From Thermaurantiacus tibetensis (GTDB taxonomy: Bacteria > Pseudomonadota > Alphaproteobacteria > Sphingomonadales > Sphingomonadaceae): a stretch of DNA of 64,000 bases. Each line of letters starts with the position of its first letter. The stretch's first letter is position 1. Location: the NCBI RefSeq assembly GCF_015354055.1, contig NZ_JACHTM010000003.1, forward strand, positions 62,001 through 126,000. Direction: 5' to 3'. This document shows, piece by piece, positions 32,759 through 40,969 of this stretch. The translations under genes and the position numbers were made by a program. Under the pieces are notes generated by a model. It saw only the letters and a program-made list of their open reading frames with translations, had not been told where the DNA came from and searched no databases.

Positions 32759-35260
32759 ATGCGTGCCATGCTGCTTCTCGGCGCCGCCCTTGCGGCCTTC
32801 CCCGCGACCGAAGGCCGGGCGCAGACCGCTGCCGGAGCCGCGGAGGGCGCCGGAGAGGAGATCATCGTCACGGCGCGCCGGCGCGACGAGCGGCTGGCCG
32901 ACGTGCCGGCCTCGGTGACCGTGCTCACCGCCGATACCATCCGCACCACGGGCATCCAGACGGCGGATGCCTTCGTGCAGCTGACCCCTGGCGTGACCAT
33001 CGTCACCGGTACCGCCGAGGCGGGCGACACGCAGATCAACATCCGCGGCATCAACGGCGCGCGCGACGCGGAGAGCTCGGTTGCCCTCGTCGTCGACGGC
33101 ATCCTCAAGACCAACGTGGCGCAGCTCAACCAGCGCCAGGGCACGCTCCGGCAGATCGAGGTGCTCAAAGGGCCGCAGGGCGCCTACTACGGCCGCAACG
33201 CCGCGGCAGGGGCGATCGTGATGTCGACGGTGAAGCCCGGCGACACCCTCGAGGCCGGAGGTCGCGCGCTCTACGCCAACAACCGTACCTTCGAGGCGGA
33301 TGCCTTCGTCGCCGCCCCGCTCAACGACCGCGTGGGGGCGGTGCTGTCGGCCTGGTACCGCACGACCGACGGCTGGTGGACCAACCGCTTCCTCGGCTCG
33401 AAGACCATCGATGACCAGGAGGTCTTCGCAATCGACGGCCGCTTCGTCATCGAGGCGGGCGATGCCACCGAGATCGACATGAAGGGCCGCTTCTCAACCC
33501 TGCGCGGCGCCTCGATCGCCTTCAACGCCGCCTTCCACCTGCCGAACTTCGCTGGCGCGAACCCGGCCTTCTTCGAGGACGTGAACGCGCACCGGTTCGA
33601 CTTCTACTCGAACATCCGGCCCACCAACGCGCAGGACACGTTCGAGTTCTCCGGCAAGATCGACCATGACTTCGGGCCGGTCCGGCTGACCGCCTGGGCG
33701 CTCTACTCGAACGTGAAGCAGAATCTGGTCGCCGACGGCACGTCCGCGGACTTCGCCCGCTATATCTCGGCCGTGAACCCGGCGGTCGCGTCGACCGTCA
33801 ACGCCTGCTTCGCCTCGACGGCGGCGTTGACTGGCTATCCTCTCAACCCGCCGGCCTTCATCGGCCAGATCCCGGTGCCCTTCATCTTCGCCCCCGCGAA
33901 CGGCTCGACGTTCGGCCCCTACTCGCCGACCACCTGCGACGGCACGCAGTACCAGAAGCGCGACCAGGAAGACGTGAGCGCCGAAATCCGGCTGGTCTCG
34001 AACACCGATGGTCCGCTCTCCTGGCAGGCGGGCTTCTACTTCCTTCACATCGACCGGACGGTCGCGATCAACCTGGCCGGCGACACGGGCAATGGCGTCA
34101 TCCGCCAGATCTACAACCCGCCGACCTCGACCAACCCCACCTCCCAGCTTCTGGCCGACAACTTCCGGACCAACGTCTACGCAGTCTTCGGGGCGGTCGA
34201 CTGGGACGTGACCAGCCGCTTCACGGCCGGGGCGGCACTCCGCTACGACATCGAGAAGCGCCGGGCGATCCCGCTCGTCCCGAACGTGACTGACCCCTTC
34301 ACGGGCGGCCCCATCAACCCGGGCCAGGCGTTCGGACCGCTGGTCGAGAAGTCCGATGACTGGTCGCAGGTGCAGCCCAAGGTCACGCTCAGCTTCCGGC
34401 CGACGCCTGCCACCAACATCTACGCCAACTGGGGAATCGGCTTCAAGTCGGGCGGGTTCAACAACCAGGGCTCGGCGACAATCGTCCAGCAGAACTTCGT
34501 CGACTTCATCGGAGCGCAGGTGCGCATTCGCGACGATTACGACAAGGAGACCTCGAACGCGGTCGAAGCCGGCGTCAAGGGCACGCTCTTCGACGGACGC
34601 CTCTCCTATGACGTCGCCGGCTACTTCACGAGCGTGAAGGACATGCAGTTCTTCGAGTTCTTCGTGGGCGGGTTCGGCCTGCTCCGCGTCGTCTCGAATA
34701 TCGACAAGGTCCACATCTGGGGCGGCGAGTTCAACCTTTCGGCTCAGGTGCGCGACGGCTGGACGGTGTTCGGCGCAGCCAACATCCTCGGCAGCGAGAT
34801 CCGCGCGAACAGCTCGCGGCCCGACACGGTCGGCAACAAGTCCCCCTACACCGCCGACTACACGGTGAACGTGGGCACGCAGGTTCGCCAGCCCCTCGGT
34901 TTTGGCGGGCTCTCCGGCCTGCTCCGGTTCGACTGGCGGCTTACCGGCCCCACCTGGTTCCACACGGTGCAGGCGCAGGAGAAGCCCACGCTCTTCTCGG
35001 GCCTCCTGCCCGGCTCGGCGCTTGGTCTCCCGGCCTTCGTCGGCAACGCCAACTACAGCATCGCCCGCCGCGACGCCTTCGGCATCTTCAACCTGCGCGC
35101 CGGGATCGAGACCGGCCGCTGGAGCCTCGTCGGCTTCGCCGAGAACCTGACCGACCGGCGCTTCGTTGCCGAGGTCATTCCCGCGGTCGAGTTCGGCGGC
35201 TCGTTCATCTCGCCGGGCGCGCGGCGGCTGGTGGGGGTTGAGGGAACGATCCGTTTCTGA
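32759..35260 (+). CDS. TonB-dependent outer-membrane receptor of the catabolic island
   Basis: About 833 residues. The ATG at 32759 is preferred because AAGGGG lies 8 nt upstream; GTG 32750 overlaps that site. A signal peptide (MRAMLLLGAALAAFPATEGRAQ) is followed by the TonB-box region EEIIVTARRRDERLADVP and a plug domain (LTPGVTIVTG, INIRGINGARD, VLKGPQGAYYGRNAAAGAI) to about residue 150. A long barrel ends in EGTIRF. The plug wording is typical of the large sphingomonad receptor group used for organic substrates. It is the last gene of the racemase-like/SnoaL operon, so its ligand is probably the substrate degraded by the island. Confidence 0.94.
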   Translation: MRAMLLLGAALAAFPATEGRAQTAAGAAEGAGEEIIVTARRRDERLADVPASVTVLTADTIRTTGIQTADAFVQLTPGVTIVTGTAEAGDTQINIRGINGARDAESSVALVVDGILKTNVAQLNQRQGTLRQIEVLKGPQGAYYGRNAAAGAIVMSTVKPGDTLEAGGRALYANNRTFEADAFVAAPLNDRVGAVLSAWYRTTDGWWTNRFLGSKTIDDQEVFAIDGRFVIEAGDATEIDMKGRFSTLRGASIAFNAAFHLPNFAGANPAFFEDVNAHRFDFYSNIRPTNAQDTFEFSGKIDHDFGPVRLTAWALYSNVKQNLVADGTSADFARYISAVNPAVASTVNACFASTAALTGYPLNPPAFIGQIPVPFIFAPANGSTFGPYSPTTCDGTQYQKRDQEDVSAEIRLVSNTDGPLSWQAGFYFLHIDRTVAINLAGDTGNGVIRQIYNPPTSTNPTSQLLADNFRTNVYAVFGAVDWDVTSRFTAGAALRYDIEKRRAIPLVPNVTDPFTGGPINPGQAFGPLVEKSDDWSQVQPKVTLSFRPTPATNIYANWGIGFKSGGFNNQGSATIVQQNFVDFIGAQVRIRDDYDKETSNAVEAGVKGTLFDGRLSYDVAGYFTSVKDMQFFEFFVGGFGLLRVVSNIDKVHIWGGEFNLSAQVRDGWTVFGAANILGSEIRANSSRPDTVGNKSPYTADYTVNVGTQVRQPLGFGGLSGLLRFDWRLTGPTWFHTVQAQEKPTLFSGLLPGSALGLPAFVGNANYSIARRDAFGIFNLRAGIETGRWSLVGFAENLTDRRFVAEVIPAVEFGGSFISPGARRLVGVEGTIRF

Positions 35261-35288
35261 GGGCGCGCTGTCCGTCTGGCGCGCCCTC
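35259..35288 (+). terminator. Hairpin after the TonB receptor gene
   Basis: Arms GAGGGCGCGC and GCGCGCCCTC (10 bp, perfect) enclose a ten-base loop and begin inside the stop codon. There is no T-run, so termination strength is uncertain; the gap is between convergent genes. Confidence 0.5.
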
Positions 35289-35383
35289 CGCTCGCCCCCA
35301 ACGGAGTGTCGCCGATCGCCTTGCCGGGCCGGTCGTGGGTGCGGCTTCCGTGGCCGTCGTCGGCGATGCAGGCCCGCCAGTCC

Positions 35384-36244
35384 CTAGCGGGTCGGGACCG
35401 GCCGCTCGCCCGAATAGTCGTAGAAGCCGCGGCCCGACTTCCGGCCAAACCAGCCGGCCTCGACATATTTGGTGAGAAGCGGTGCCGGGCGATATTTGGG
35501 ATCGCCCGTGGCCTTCAGCATCACGAGCATGATGGCGTGCAGCGTGTCGAGGCCGACGAAGTCGGCAAGGGTCAGCGGGCCCATCGGGTGGTTGGCGCCG
35601 AGTCTGAGGCCGGCATCGATGTCCTCGACCGATCCGACCCCTTCGCCGAGCGCGAAGATCGCCTCGTTCATCATCGGGCACAGCACCCGGTTGACGATGA
35701 AGGAGGGGGAGTCGGCCGAGACGATCGCGGTCTTGCCGAGGCCCTCGACGAAGCTGCGGGCGGTGGCTTGCGTGTCCTCGGAGGTGGCAAGCCCGGGGAT
35801 GATCTCGACCAGCTTCATGACCGGGACGGGATTGAAGAAGTGGAGGCCGATGAAGCGGTCGGGCCGGTCGGTCGCGGCGGCCAGCCAGGTGATCGAGATC
35901 GACGAGGTGTTGGTGGCAAGCACGGCGTGGGGGGCGAGCGCGAGGCCGGAGAAGATCTTCCGCTTCAGCTCCTCATTCTCGGTCGCCGCCTCGATCACGA
36001 GATCGGCTTCGGCAAGCGGCGCGGTGTCTCCTGCCGGGGTAATGCGGGCGAGCAGCGCCGCGGCCGCCGCCGGATCAAGGCTGCCCTTCGCCACCTGGCG
36101 GTCGAGCGCCTTCCCGATCCCCGCCCTGCCCGCCTCGGCGCGCTCGAGGGCAATGTCGGTCAGCGTGACCTGGTGCCCGGCCGCCGCGGCGACCTGGGCG
36201 ATCCCCGACCCCATGATCCCCGCACCGATGACCCCGACCTTCAT
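35384..36244 (-). CDS. 3-hydroxybutyryl-CoA dehydrogenase
   Basis: 286 residues, a single-domain-pair 3-hydroxyacyl-CoA dehydrogenase. The NAD site [16 protein letters not shown] is at the N terminus with DIALERAEA after the second strand. The catalytic His lies in [15 protein letters not shown] near residue 140, and [19 protein letters not shown] opens the C-terminal domain. It interconverts acetoacetyl-CoA and 3-hydroxybutyryl-CoA in butyrate or polyhydroxybutyrate metabolism. In many alphaproteobacteria it follows etfB-etfA directly; here a nuclease, a phytase-like gene and an HPF-like gene lie between. Confidence 0.95.
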   Translation of the reverse strand: MKVGVIGAGIMGSGIAQVAAAAGHQVTLTDIALERAEAGRAGIGKALDRQVAKGSLDPAAAAALLARITPAGDTAPLAEADLVIEAATENEELKRKIFSGLALAPHAVLATNTSSISITWLAAATDRPDRFIGLHFFNPVPVMKLVEIIPGLATSEDTQATARSFVEGLGKTAIVSADSPSFIVNRVLCPMMNEAIFALGEGVGSVEDIDAGLRLGANHPMGPLTLADFVGLDTLHAIMLVMLKATGDPKYRPAPLLTKYVEAGWFGRKSGRGFYDYSGERPVPTR

Positions 36245-36307
36245 GCCCCTGCCTTTCGTCGTGCCGGCGCCCTGCTAGCCAGCCGCCCGGAGGTGGGCAA
36301 GCCGGGC

Positions 36308-36631
36308 TCAGTGACCCTTGCGGCTGGTGATTCGGCCCTGCTCGCGAGCGAAGGCAACGAGCAGCTTCTCGGCAGCACCCACCGCGGCGAGATCGACCGT
36401 CGGGGCGTCGTGGCTGACGACGATGGGGTCGCGACCCTTCGGGCGCGCCTCGAGGCGGGCGCGCTTGCCGGCCGCGTCGCGGGCGCGGCCGTCGGGGTCG
36501 GAGAGATGCAGCTCGACGCGCGTGAGCGCCGGGGCAATCCGCTCGAGCTTCTCGCGAACCGCCGCCTCGATCCGGGCGCGCACGTCATCGTCCCCGGTGA
36601 TCTGGTTCGACGTGTAAAACAGGAACTCCAT
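36308..36631 (-). CDS. HPF/RaiA-family ribosome-associated protein (short form)
   Basis: 107 residues. The strand-helix-strand start MEFLFYTSNQITGDDDVRARIEAAVREKLERI and the following VELHLSDPDG match the ribosome hibernation factor fold, though the C-terminal dimerisation domain of long HPF is absent. A Lys/Arg-rich segment (AGKRARLEARPKGRDP) would bind rRNA at the decoding site. The family silences or protects ribosomes in stationary phase. It has its own small gap on both sides (63 and 80 nt). Identification is from pattern, with moderate certainty about the precise subfamily. Confidence 0.75.
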   Translation of the reverse strand: MEFLFYTSNQITGDDDVRARIEAAVREKLERIAPALTRVELHLSDPDGRARDAAGKRARLEARPKGRDPIVVSHDAPTVDLAAVGAAEKLLVAFAREQGRITSRKGH

Positions 36632-36711
36632 GCCGTCTCCCTTTCCGGGAACCGGATGGCGAGAGGACGCTGAACCGGTGCCGAACGCCGCGCTGGGGAG
36701 AGCGGGGACGA

Positions 36712-38190
36712 TCAGGCGGCGCGAGCCGGCCTGCGCCGCCGCGCCGCCAGACCGACGAGGCCGAAACCGGCGACGAGCATCGCCCAGGTTCCGGGTTCGG
36801 GGATGCCGGCTGCGACCAGCGACTGGCCCGAGGCGCGGAAGACGTAGGCGAAGCTCGGCAGCAGGGCGAGGCCGGACGGGCAGGCGGCGCCGAGCGCGAC
36901 CTGCACGGCGGTCGAGCCCGCAAGGTTGGTGCAGACGTCGAACTGCGTGCCACCGCCGGTCTGGGTGACCGAGAAGTCGTTGTCGGTCACGACGACGAAG
37001 GAGAGGCCGCCGTCGATCCAGGGACCGAAGGCGATGCCTTCCATCTTCTCGCCGACCGGCACGCCGGCGCGCTCGAGCTCGGCCTGGATGTCGAGCCAGA
37101 GCGTCTTCGTCGCCGGGATGACCCCGGGCGGGAGCGCGTTGGAGCCGGCGAGGCTGATGGTCGAGACGTCGGTCGCGCCGGCAAAGTCGACGAGCCAGAC
37201 GCGCTTCGAGCCCACGGGGAGCAGCCCTTCGAGCACCGGGTCCACGCCCAGGCCGCGGTTGTCGCGCTCGAGCACCAGGAACTTGCCGTTGGGCAGCGCC
37301 ATGATGCCCGACAGCCCGATGTTCCGCCCCTGCGAGGTGGCCGGGAAATCGTCCGCCGTGCCGGGGATGCGAGCGTTGATGTCGGCAAGCGCCTCGAGCT
37401 GGTAGATGTACTGGGCGACGGGCTTGCCGCTGGCGATGTCGTAGACCACCACGCGGACGTTGCGGCTGCGCCGGCCTTCCCGGCCGCCCGGGCCGCCTTC
37501 CTCCATCAGCGGGTCCTGGAGGACGGCGATGGCCTGCTTGCCATCGCGCGAGAGGGTGAGGCCTTCGAAGCCGCGATTGTCCTGCCGGCCGGTCTCCACC
37601 CGCTCGCCCGCGGGCGCGCCGCGGCCGTCGACGAAGTTCAGCGTGCCGTCCGCCCGCCGCGGCAGGAGGTTCGATGGCGTCTCGAAGGCGCGAAGGAACA
37701 CGCCGTTCGCGTCGAATTCGTAGAGGGAGGGGCCATATTCGTCGGCAACGAGGAAATGCCCGTTCGGCAGCACGACCAGCCCCTCGGGATCGTGGCTGAG
37801 GCCGAGCACCGACTTGTCGCCGTTGAGAAGGAGAGGATTGAGCCCATCGAACGGCCGGCCGTCGGGGTGGGTGAAGGTGACGGTCTTCAGGAGCGAGAAG
37901 CCGGTGACCGAGCCGTCGGGCTGGATGTCGAGGGTGAACTGGTGCACCCGCGGCTGGAAGCTGATGACGCCGCCGCCGGGCCCACGGTCGGTGTTGCCCC
38001 AGAAGGTGCCGGACGCCCGGTCGTAGAAGAGGTCGGAGCCGAAGGAGAGGCGGTTGCCGGCGAACGCCGGGCTGATGCCCGACAGGTCAGTGGCGCCACC
38101 TGGCACGGCCCACATGCCGGTGAAGGTGACGGACGCGAGCGCCGGTGCCGAGGCCAGCAGCGCGACGGATGCGAGAACGGTACGAATCAT
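36712..38190 (-). CDS. Esterase-like phytase-domain PEP-CTERM protein
   Basis: 492 residues from the ATG at 38190. A signal peptide (MIRTVLASVALLASAPALAS) precedes a beta-propeller-like domain with the phytase-like esterase features GISPAFAGNRLSFGSDLFYD, DPEGLVVLPNGHFLVADEYG (near residue 150), NRGFEGLTLSRDGKQ and MEGIAFGPW. The C terminus is a PEP-CTERM sorting tag: IPEPGTWAMLVAGFGLVGL followed by RRRR. The protein is thus exported and processed by an exosortase such as the one at 58295. A textbook Pho box stands about 60 nt upstream, so it is probably induced by phosphate starvation and releases phosphate from organic esters. Activity itself is inferred from the domain. Confidence 0.88.
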   Translation of the reverse strand: MIRTVLASVALLASAPALASVTFTGMWAVPGGATDLSGISPAFAGNRLSFGSDLFYDRASGTFWGNTDRGPGGGVISFQPRVHQFTLDIQPDGSVTGFSLLKTVTFTHPDGRPFDGLNPLLLNGDKSVLGLSHDPEGLVVLPNGHFLVADEYGPSLYEFDANGVFLRAFETPSNLLPRRADGTLNFVDGRGAPAGERVETGRQDNRGFEGLTLSRDGKQAIAVLQDPLMEEGGPGGREGRRSRNVRVVVYDIASGKPVAQYIYQLEALADINARIPGTADDFPATSQGRNIGLSGIMALPNGKFLVLERDNRGLGVDPVLEGLLPVGSKRVWLVDFAGATDVSTISLAGSNALPPGVIPATKTLWLDIQAELERAGVPVGEKMEGIAFGPWIDGGLSFVVVTDNDFSVTQTGGGTQFDVCTNLAGSTAVQVALGAACPSGLALLPSFAYVFRASGQSLVAAGIPEPGTWAMLVAGFGLVGLAARRRRPARAA

Positions 38191-38249
38191 GGAATGCCCT
38201 CCTGTGCCCCGTTCATGCGCGGGCAAGGTTACCGGACAGTTTCCATGGG

Positions 38250-38267
38250 GTGACAGGAGCGTGACAG
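38250..38267 (-). promoter_or_regulatory. Pho box (PhoB operator) upstream of the phytase-like gene
   Basis: On the minus strand it reads CTGTCACGCTCCTGTCAC: two identical CTGTCAC heptamers with a four-base spacer, 11-bp periodicity, the known PhoB consensus. It ends 60 nt upstream of the ATG at 38190 and lies after the nuclease stop, so it marks an independent phosphate-responsive promoter. Confidence 0.85.
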
Positions 38268-38285
38268 GCTGGAGCCCGGGCGCGT

Positions 38286-39080
38286 TCAGGGCGCGTCGAA
38301 CAGCCGGTTGAGCCAGGCGGCCAGCCGCAGGCCCCCCTTGGCGAGCTGGGCATCGAGCGTTTCGCGCTGCGCGAACACATAGTCCCATGCGAGGTCGGGA
38401 CGGTCGGGGTAGAGGCCGGCGCGGATGGCGACCGCGTCATCCACCCACTGCTCCGGGTCGGGGCTGGACCAGGCGCGGAGCTGTTCCGGTGTCAGCCGCC
38501 GGTGGAGCCGGGCGGCCCACTCGCTGAACGACAGCCGCTCGTGGTCGATGAGGTCGCTGTCCCACACGGCGTGAAGGTTGGTCTCGCGGCCGAAGAAGCG
38601 GACCTTGACGTCGTTGCCGCCGCGGTCGCCGGGGCGGCCCACGTGCAGCGGCTGGGCGAGATCGCCGACGATGTGGATGGCAAAGCGCAGCGCGAGCGCC
38701 TTGTCGGAAGGGCTCGCGGCCGGGTCACGGATGGTGCGGGCGAAGCGGTCGAGCGCGGTGACTGCGTCCCCTTCGGCCGGCGCCGGCTGGTCGCGCCAGC
38801 GGCGGCCGTCGGGCACCGTCACATAGTGCCAGGGGCTGGCGGTGACCCGCCAGAAGAGGCCGGGGGCCGAGCGCATGTGGTCGGGCCAGGTGGAGGCTTC
38901 CTCGAGGCTCTCGGTGCCGAGGATCTCCATGACGCCCGCCCGGGCCCTGGGCGAGAGATAGTGCTCGGCGAGCGCGCCGGTGATGCGGTGGCCGGTGGGA
39001 CCCCAGGCGGCCGCGGGCACGGCGGAGGCGCCGAGAATGGCCAGCGCCACCAACCGGACTACGGCCGCGAGACGACGCAC
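38286..39080 (-). CDS. S1/P1-type nuclease (secreted, zinc-dependent)
   Basis: 264 residues from the GTG at 39080, preceded by GGGGAGGG. A signal peptide (LVALAILGASAVPAAA) is cut just before the Trp that serves as N-terminal zinc ligand in mature P1 nucleases (AWGPTGH). The other zinc ligands are visible: EASTWPDHMR, SPWHYV, HIVGDLAQPLHVG and GGNDVKVRFFGRETNLHAVWDSDLI. Such enzymes cut single-stranded nucleic acids and remove 3'-phosphates from nucleotides. The gene precedes the Pho-box-controlled phytase-like gene on the same strand, and the pair fits extracellular phosphate scavenging. No Pho box is seen in front of the nuclease itself. Confidence 0.93.
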   Translation of the reverse strand: MRRLAAVVRLVALAILGASAVPAAAWGPTGHRITGALAEHYLSPRARAGVMEILGTESLEEASTWPDHMRSAPGLFWRVTASPWHYVTVPDGRRWRDQPAPAEGDAVTALDRFARTIRDPAASPSDKALALRFAIHIVGDLAQPLHVGRPGDRGGNDVKVRFFGRETNLHAVWDSDLIDHERLSFSEWAARLHRRLTPEQLRAWSSPDPEQWVDDAVAIRAGLYPDRPDLAWDYVFAQRETLDAQLAKGGLRLAAWLNRLFDAP

Positions 39081-39190
39081 CCGCTTGCCCTCCCCGCTCG
39101 CCCTGCTCGCTCGCCGTTCCCCTGCGGGAAGCGCGGCGCGCCCTGCTTCCGCTCCGCCCGCTCCGCTCGCGCCCGCCCGCGCCCGCCCGC

Positions 39191-39217
39191 GCGCCCGGCC
39201 GCGTGCCCGGCCGGCGC
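39191..39217 (-). terminator. GC-rich hairpin after etfA
   Basis: An inverted repeat (GCGCCCGGCC against GGCCGGCGC, one bulged base) directly follows the etfA stop. It is embedded in a C/G-only low-complexity gap (39081-39217) that shows no other feature. No T-run, so a weak call. Confidence 0.35.
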
Positions 39218-40162
39218 CTAGAGCTTGGCGGTCAGCTCGGGCACCACCTGGAACAGGTCGCCCACGAGGCCGAAGTCGGCCACCTGGAAAATGGGGGCTT
39301 CCTCGTCCTTGTTGATGGCGACGATGATCTTGGAGTCCTTCATGCCGGCGAGGTGCTGGATGGCCCCCGAGATTCCGACCGCCACGTAGAGCTCGGGCGC
39401 AACGATCTTGCCCGTCTGACCCACCTGATAGTCGTTCGGCACATAGCCGGCATCGACGGCCGCGCGCGAGGCGCCGACGGCGGCGCCGAGCTTGTCGGCC
39501 AGCGGCTCGATGGTCGTGTGGAAGGCCTCGCTCGAGCCCAGCGCCCGGCCGCCCGAGACGATGATCTTGGCGGAGGTGAGCTCCGGCCGTTCGGAAGCGG
39601 TGAGTTCCGCGCCCCGGAAGACGGCGAGGCCGGAGTCGCCGGGGCCGGAGACCGTCTCGATCGCGGCCGAGCCCCCGGTCATGGCCGCCTTGGGAAAGGC
39701 GGTGCCGCGCACGGTGATGACCTTCTTCGCGTCCTTCGTGCGGACGGTCGCGATCGCGTTGCCCGCATAGATGGGTCGGGTGAAGGTGTCGGCGCCCTCG
39801 ACCGAGAGGATGTCGGAGACCTGCGCGACGTCGAGCATGGCGGCCACCCGGGGCGCCACGTTCTTGCCGCGCGAGGTCGCAGGCGCGACAAAGGCGTCGT
39901 AGCCCGCCATCAGGCTGGCCACGAGCGGTGCGACATTCTCGGGCAGCGCGTGGCCATAGGCCGGGTCGTCGGCGCACAGCACCTTGGCCACGCCTTCGAC
40001 CTTCGCTGCGGCTTCCGCAACCGCGCGGCAGCCTTCGCCCGCCACGAGAAGGTGGACCTCGCCCCCGGCGTGCCCGGCAAGCTGGCGCGCCGCCGTCACG
40101 GCCGCAAGGGTCGCGTCCTTGAGCTGCGCATTGTCGTGTTCGGCGAGGACGAGGATGCTCAT
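39218..40162 (-). CDS. etfA: Electron transfer flavoprotein alpha subunit
   Basis: 314 residues. The C-terminal FAD domain has the family signature: [20 protein letters not shown] (near residue 197), [34 protein letters not shown] and [16 protein letters not shown] accepts electrons from acyl-CoA and other dehydrogenases and passes them to ETF-quinone oxidoreductase. Its ATG overlaps the etfB stop (ATGA), giving balanced synthesis of the heterodimer. The neighbouring hydroxybutyryl-CoA dehydrogenase and nearby cobalamin adenosyltransferase are usual company in alphaproteobacteria. Confidence 0.97.
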   Translation of the reverse strand: MSILVLAEHDNAQLKDATLAAVTAARQLAGHAGGEVHLLVAGEGCRAVAEAAAKVEGVAKVLCADDPAYGHALPENVAPLVASLMAGYDAFVAPATSRGKNVAPRVAAMLDVAQVSDILSVEGADTFTRPIYAGNAIATVRTKDAKKVITVRGTAFPKAAMTGGSAAIETVSGPGDSGLAVFRGAELTASERPELTSAKIIVSGGRALGSSEAFHTTIEPLADKLGAAVGASRAAVDAGYVPNDYQVGQTGKIVAPELYVAVGISGAIQHLAGMKDSKIIVAINKDEEAPIFQVADFGLVGDLFQVVPELTAKL

Positions 40163-40908
40163 GCGATCGCTCCGGCTTCCTTCAGCTTGGTCACGAGTTC
40201 GTCGACGGTCTTCACCTTGATGCCCGCGCTGCGCCTGGGCGGCTCCGTCACCTTCAGCACCTCGAGCCGCGGCGCGAGATCGACGCCATAGTCGGCAGGC
40301 GTCTTCATCGCGATCGGCTTCGACTTCGCCTTCATGATGTTGGGAAGCGAGGCGTAGCGCGGCTCGTTGAGGCGTAGGTCGGTGGTGATGACGGCAGGCA
40401 GCTTCAGCTCCACCGTCTCCAGGCCGCCGTCCACCTCGCGCGTGACGGTGACATGCCCGTCACCGGGCTCGACCTTCGAGGCGAAGGTGCCCTGCGGCCA
40501 GCCGAGCAGGGCGGCCAGCATCTGCCCCGTCTGGTTCGCGTCATCGTCGATCGCCTGCTTGCCGAGGATGACAAGGCCCGGCTGCTCTTCCGCCGCGATC
40601 TTCGCCAGCACCTTGGCAACCCCGAGGCTCTCGGTCGGAACATCGGTCACGACGAGGATGCCGCGATCCGCCCCCATGGCGAGCGCGGTGCGGATCGTCT
40701 CCTGGCACTGCTGCACCCCGATCGAGACGACGACGATCTCGCTCGCCACGCCCTTTTCCTTCAGGCGCACCGCCTCCTCGACGGCGATCTCGTCGAACGG
40801 GTTCATGCTCATCTTGACGTTGGCGAGTTCGACCCCGCTCTGGTCGGACTTCACCCGCACCTTCACATTGTAGTCCACCACCCGCTTGACGGGCACGAGG
40901 ATCTTCAT
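40159..40908 (-). CDS. etfB: Electron transfer flavoprotein beta subunit
   Basis: 249 residues from the ATG at 40908. Typical segments: [41 protein letters not shown] (near residue 35), the AMP-binding part [32 protein letters not shown] near residue 125, and the recognition-loop end [12 protein letters not shown]. It pairs with EtfA encoded immediately downstream with a 4-nt overlap. The gene begins 61 nt after the antiporter gene end. Confidence 0.97.
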   Translation of the reverse strand: MKILVPVKRVVDYNVKVRVKSDQSGVELANVKMSMNPFDEIAVEEAVRLKEKGVASEIVVVSIGVQQCQETIRTALAMGADRGILVVTDVPTESLGVAKVLAKIAAEEQPGLVILGKQAIDDDANQTGQMLAALLGWPQGTFASKVEPGDGHVTVTREVDGGLETVELKLPAVITTDLRLNEPRYASLPNIMKAKSKPIAMKTPADYGVDLAPRLEVLKVTEPPRRSAGIKVKTVDELVTKLKEAGAIA

Positions 40909-40969
40909 GGGCTGGCTCCCTGCGCGCGTGTTCCGTGCCCGCGTCCCATGCGGAAAGGGGGCGGGCCTG

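Noticed and set aside
33494-34963. 489-codon minus-strand frame opposite the second TonB receptor
   Set aside because: Shadow frame rich in Glu/Val/Arg without fold signatures; the receptor frame is intact.
39081-39217. C/G-only low-complexity stretch as a recombination site or origin
   Set aside because: It shows only imperfect short repeats and one hairpin next to the etfA stop; no DnaA boxes or att-like duplication.
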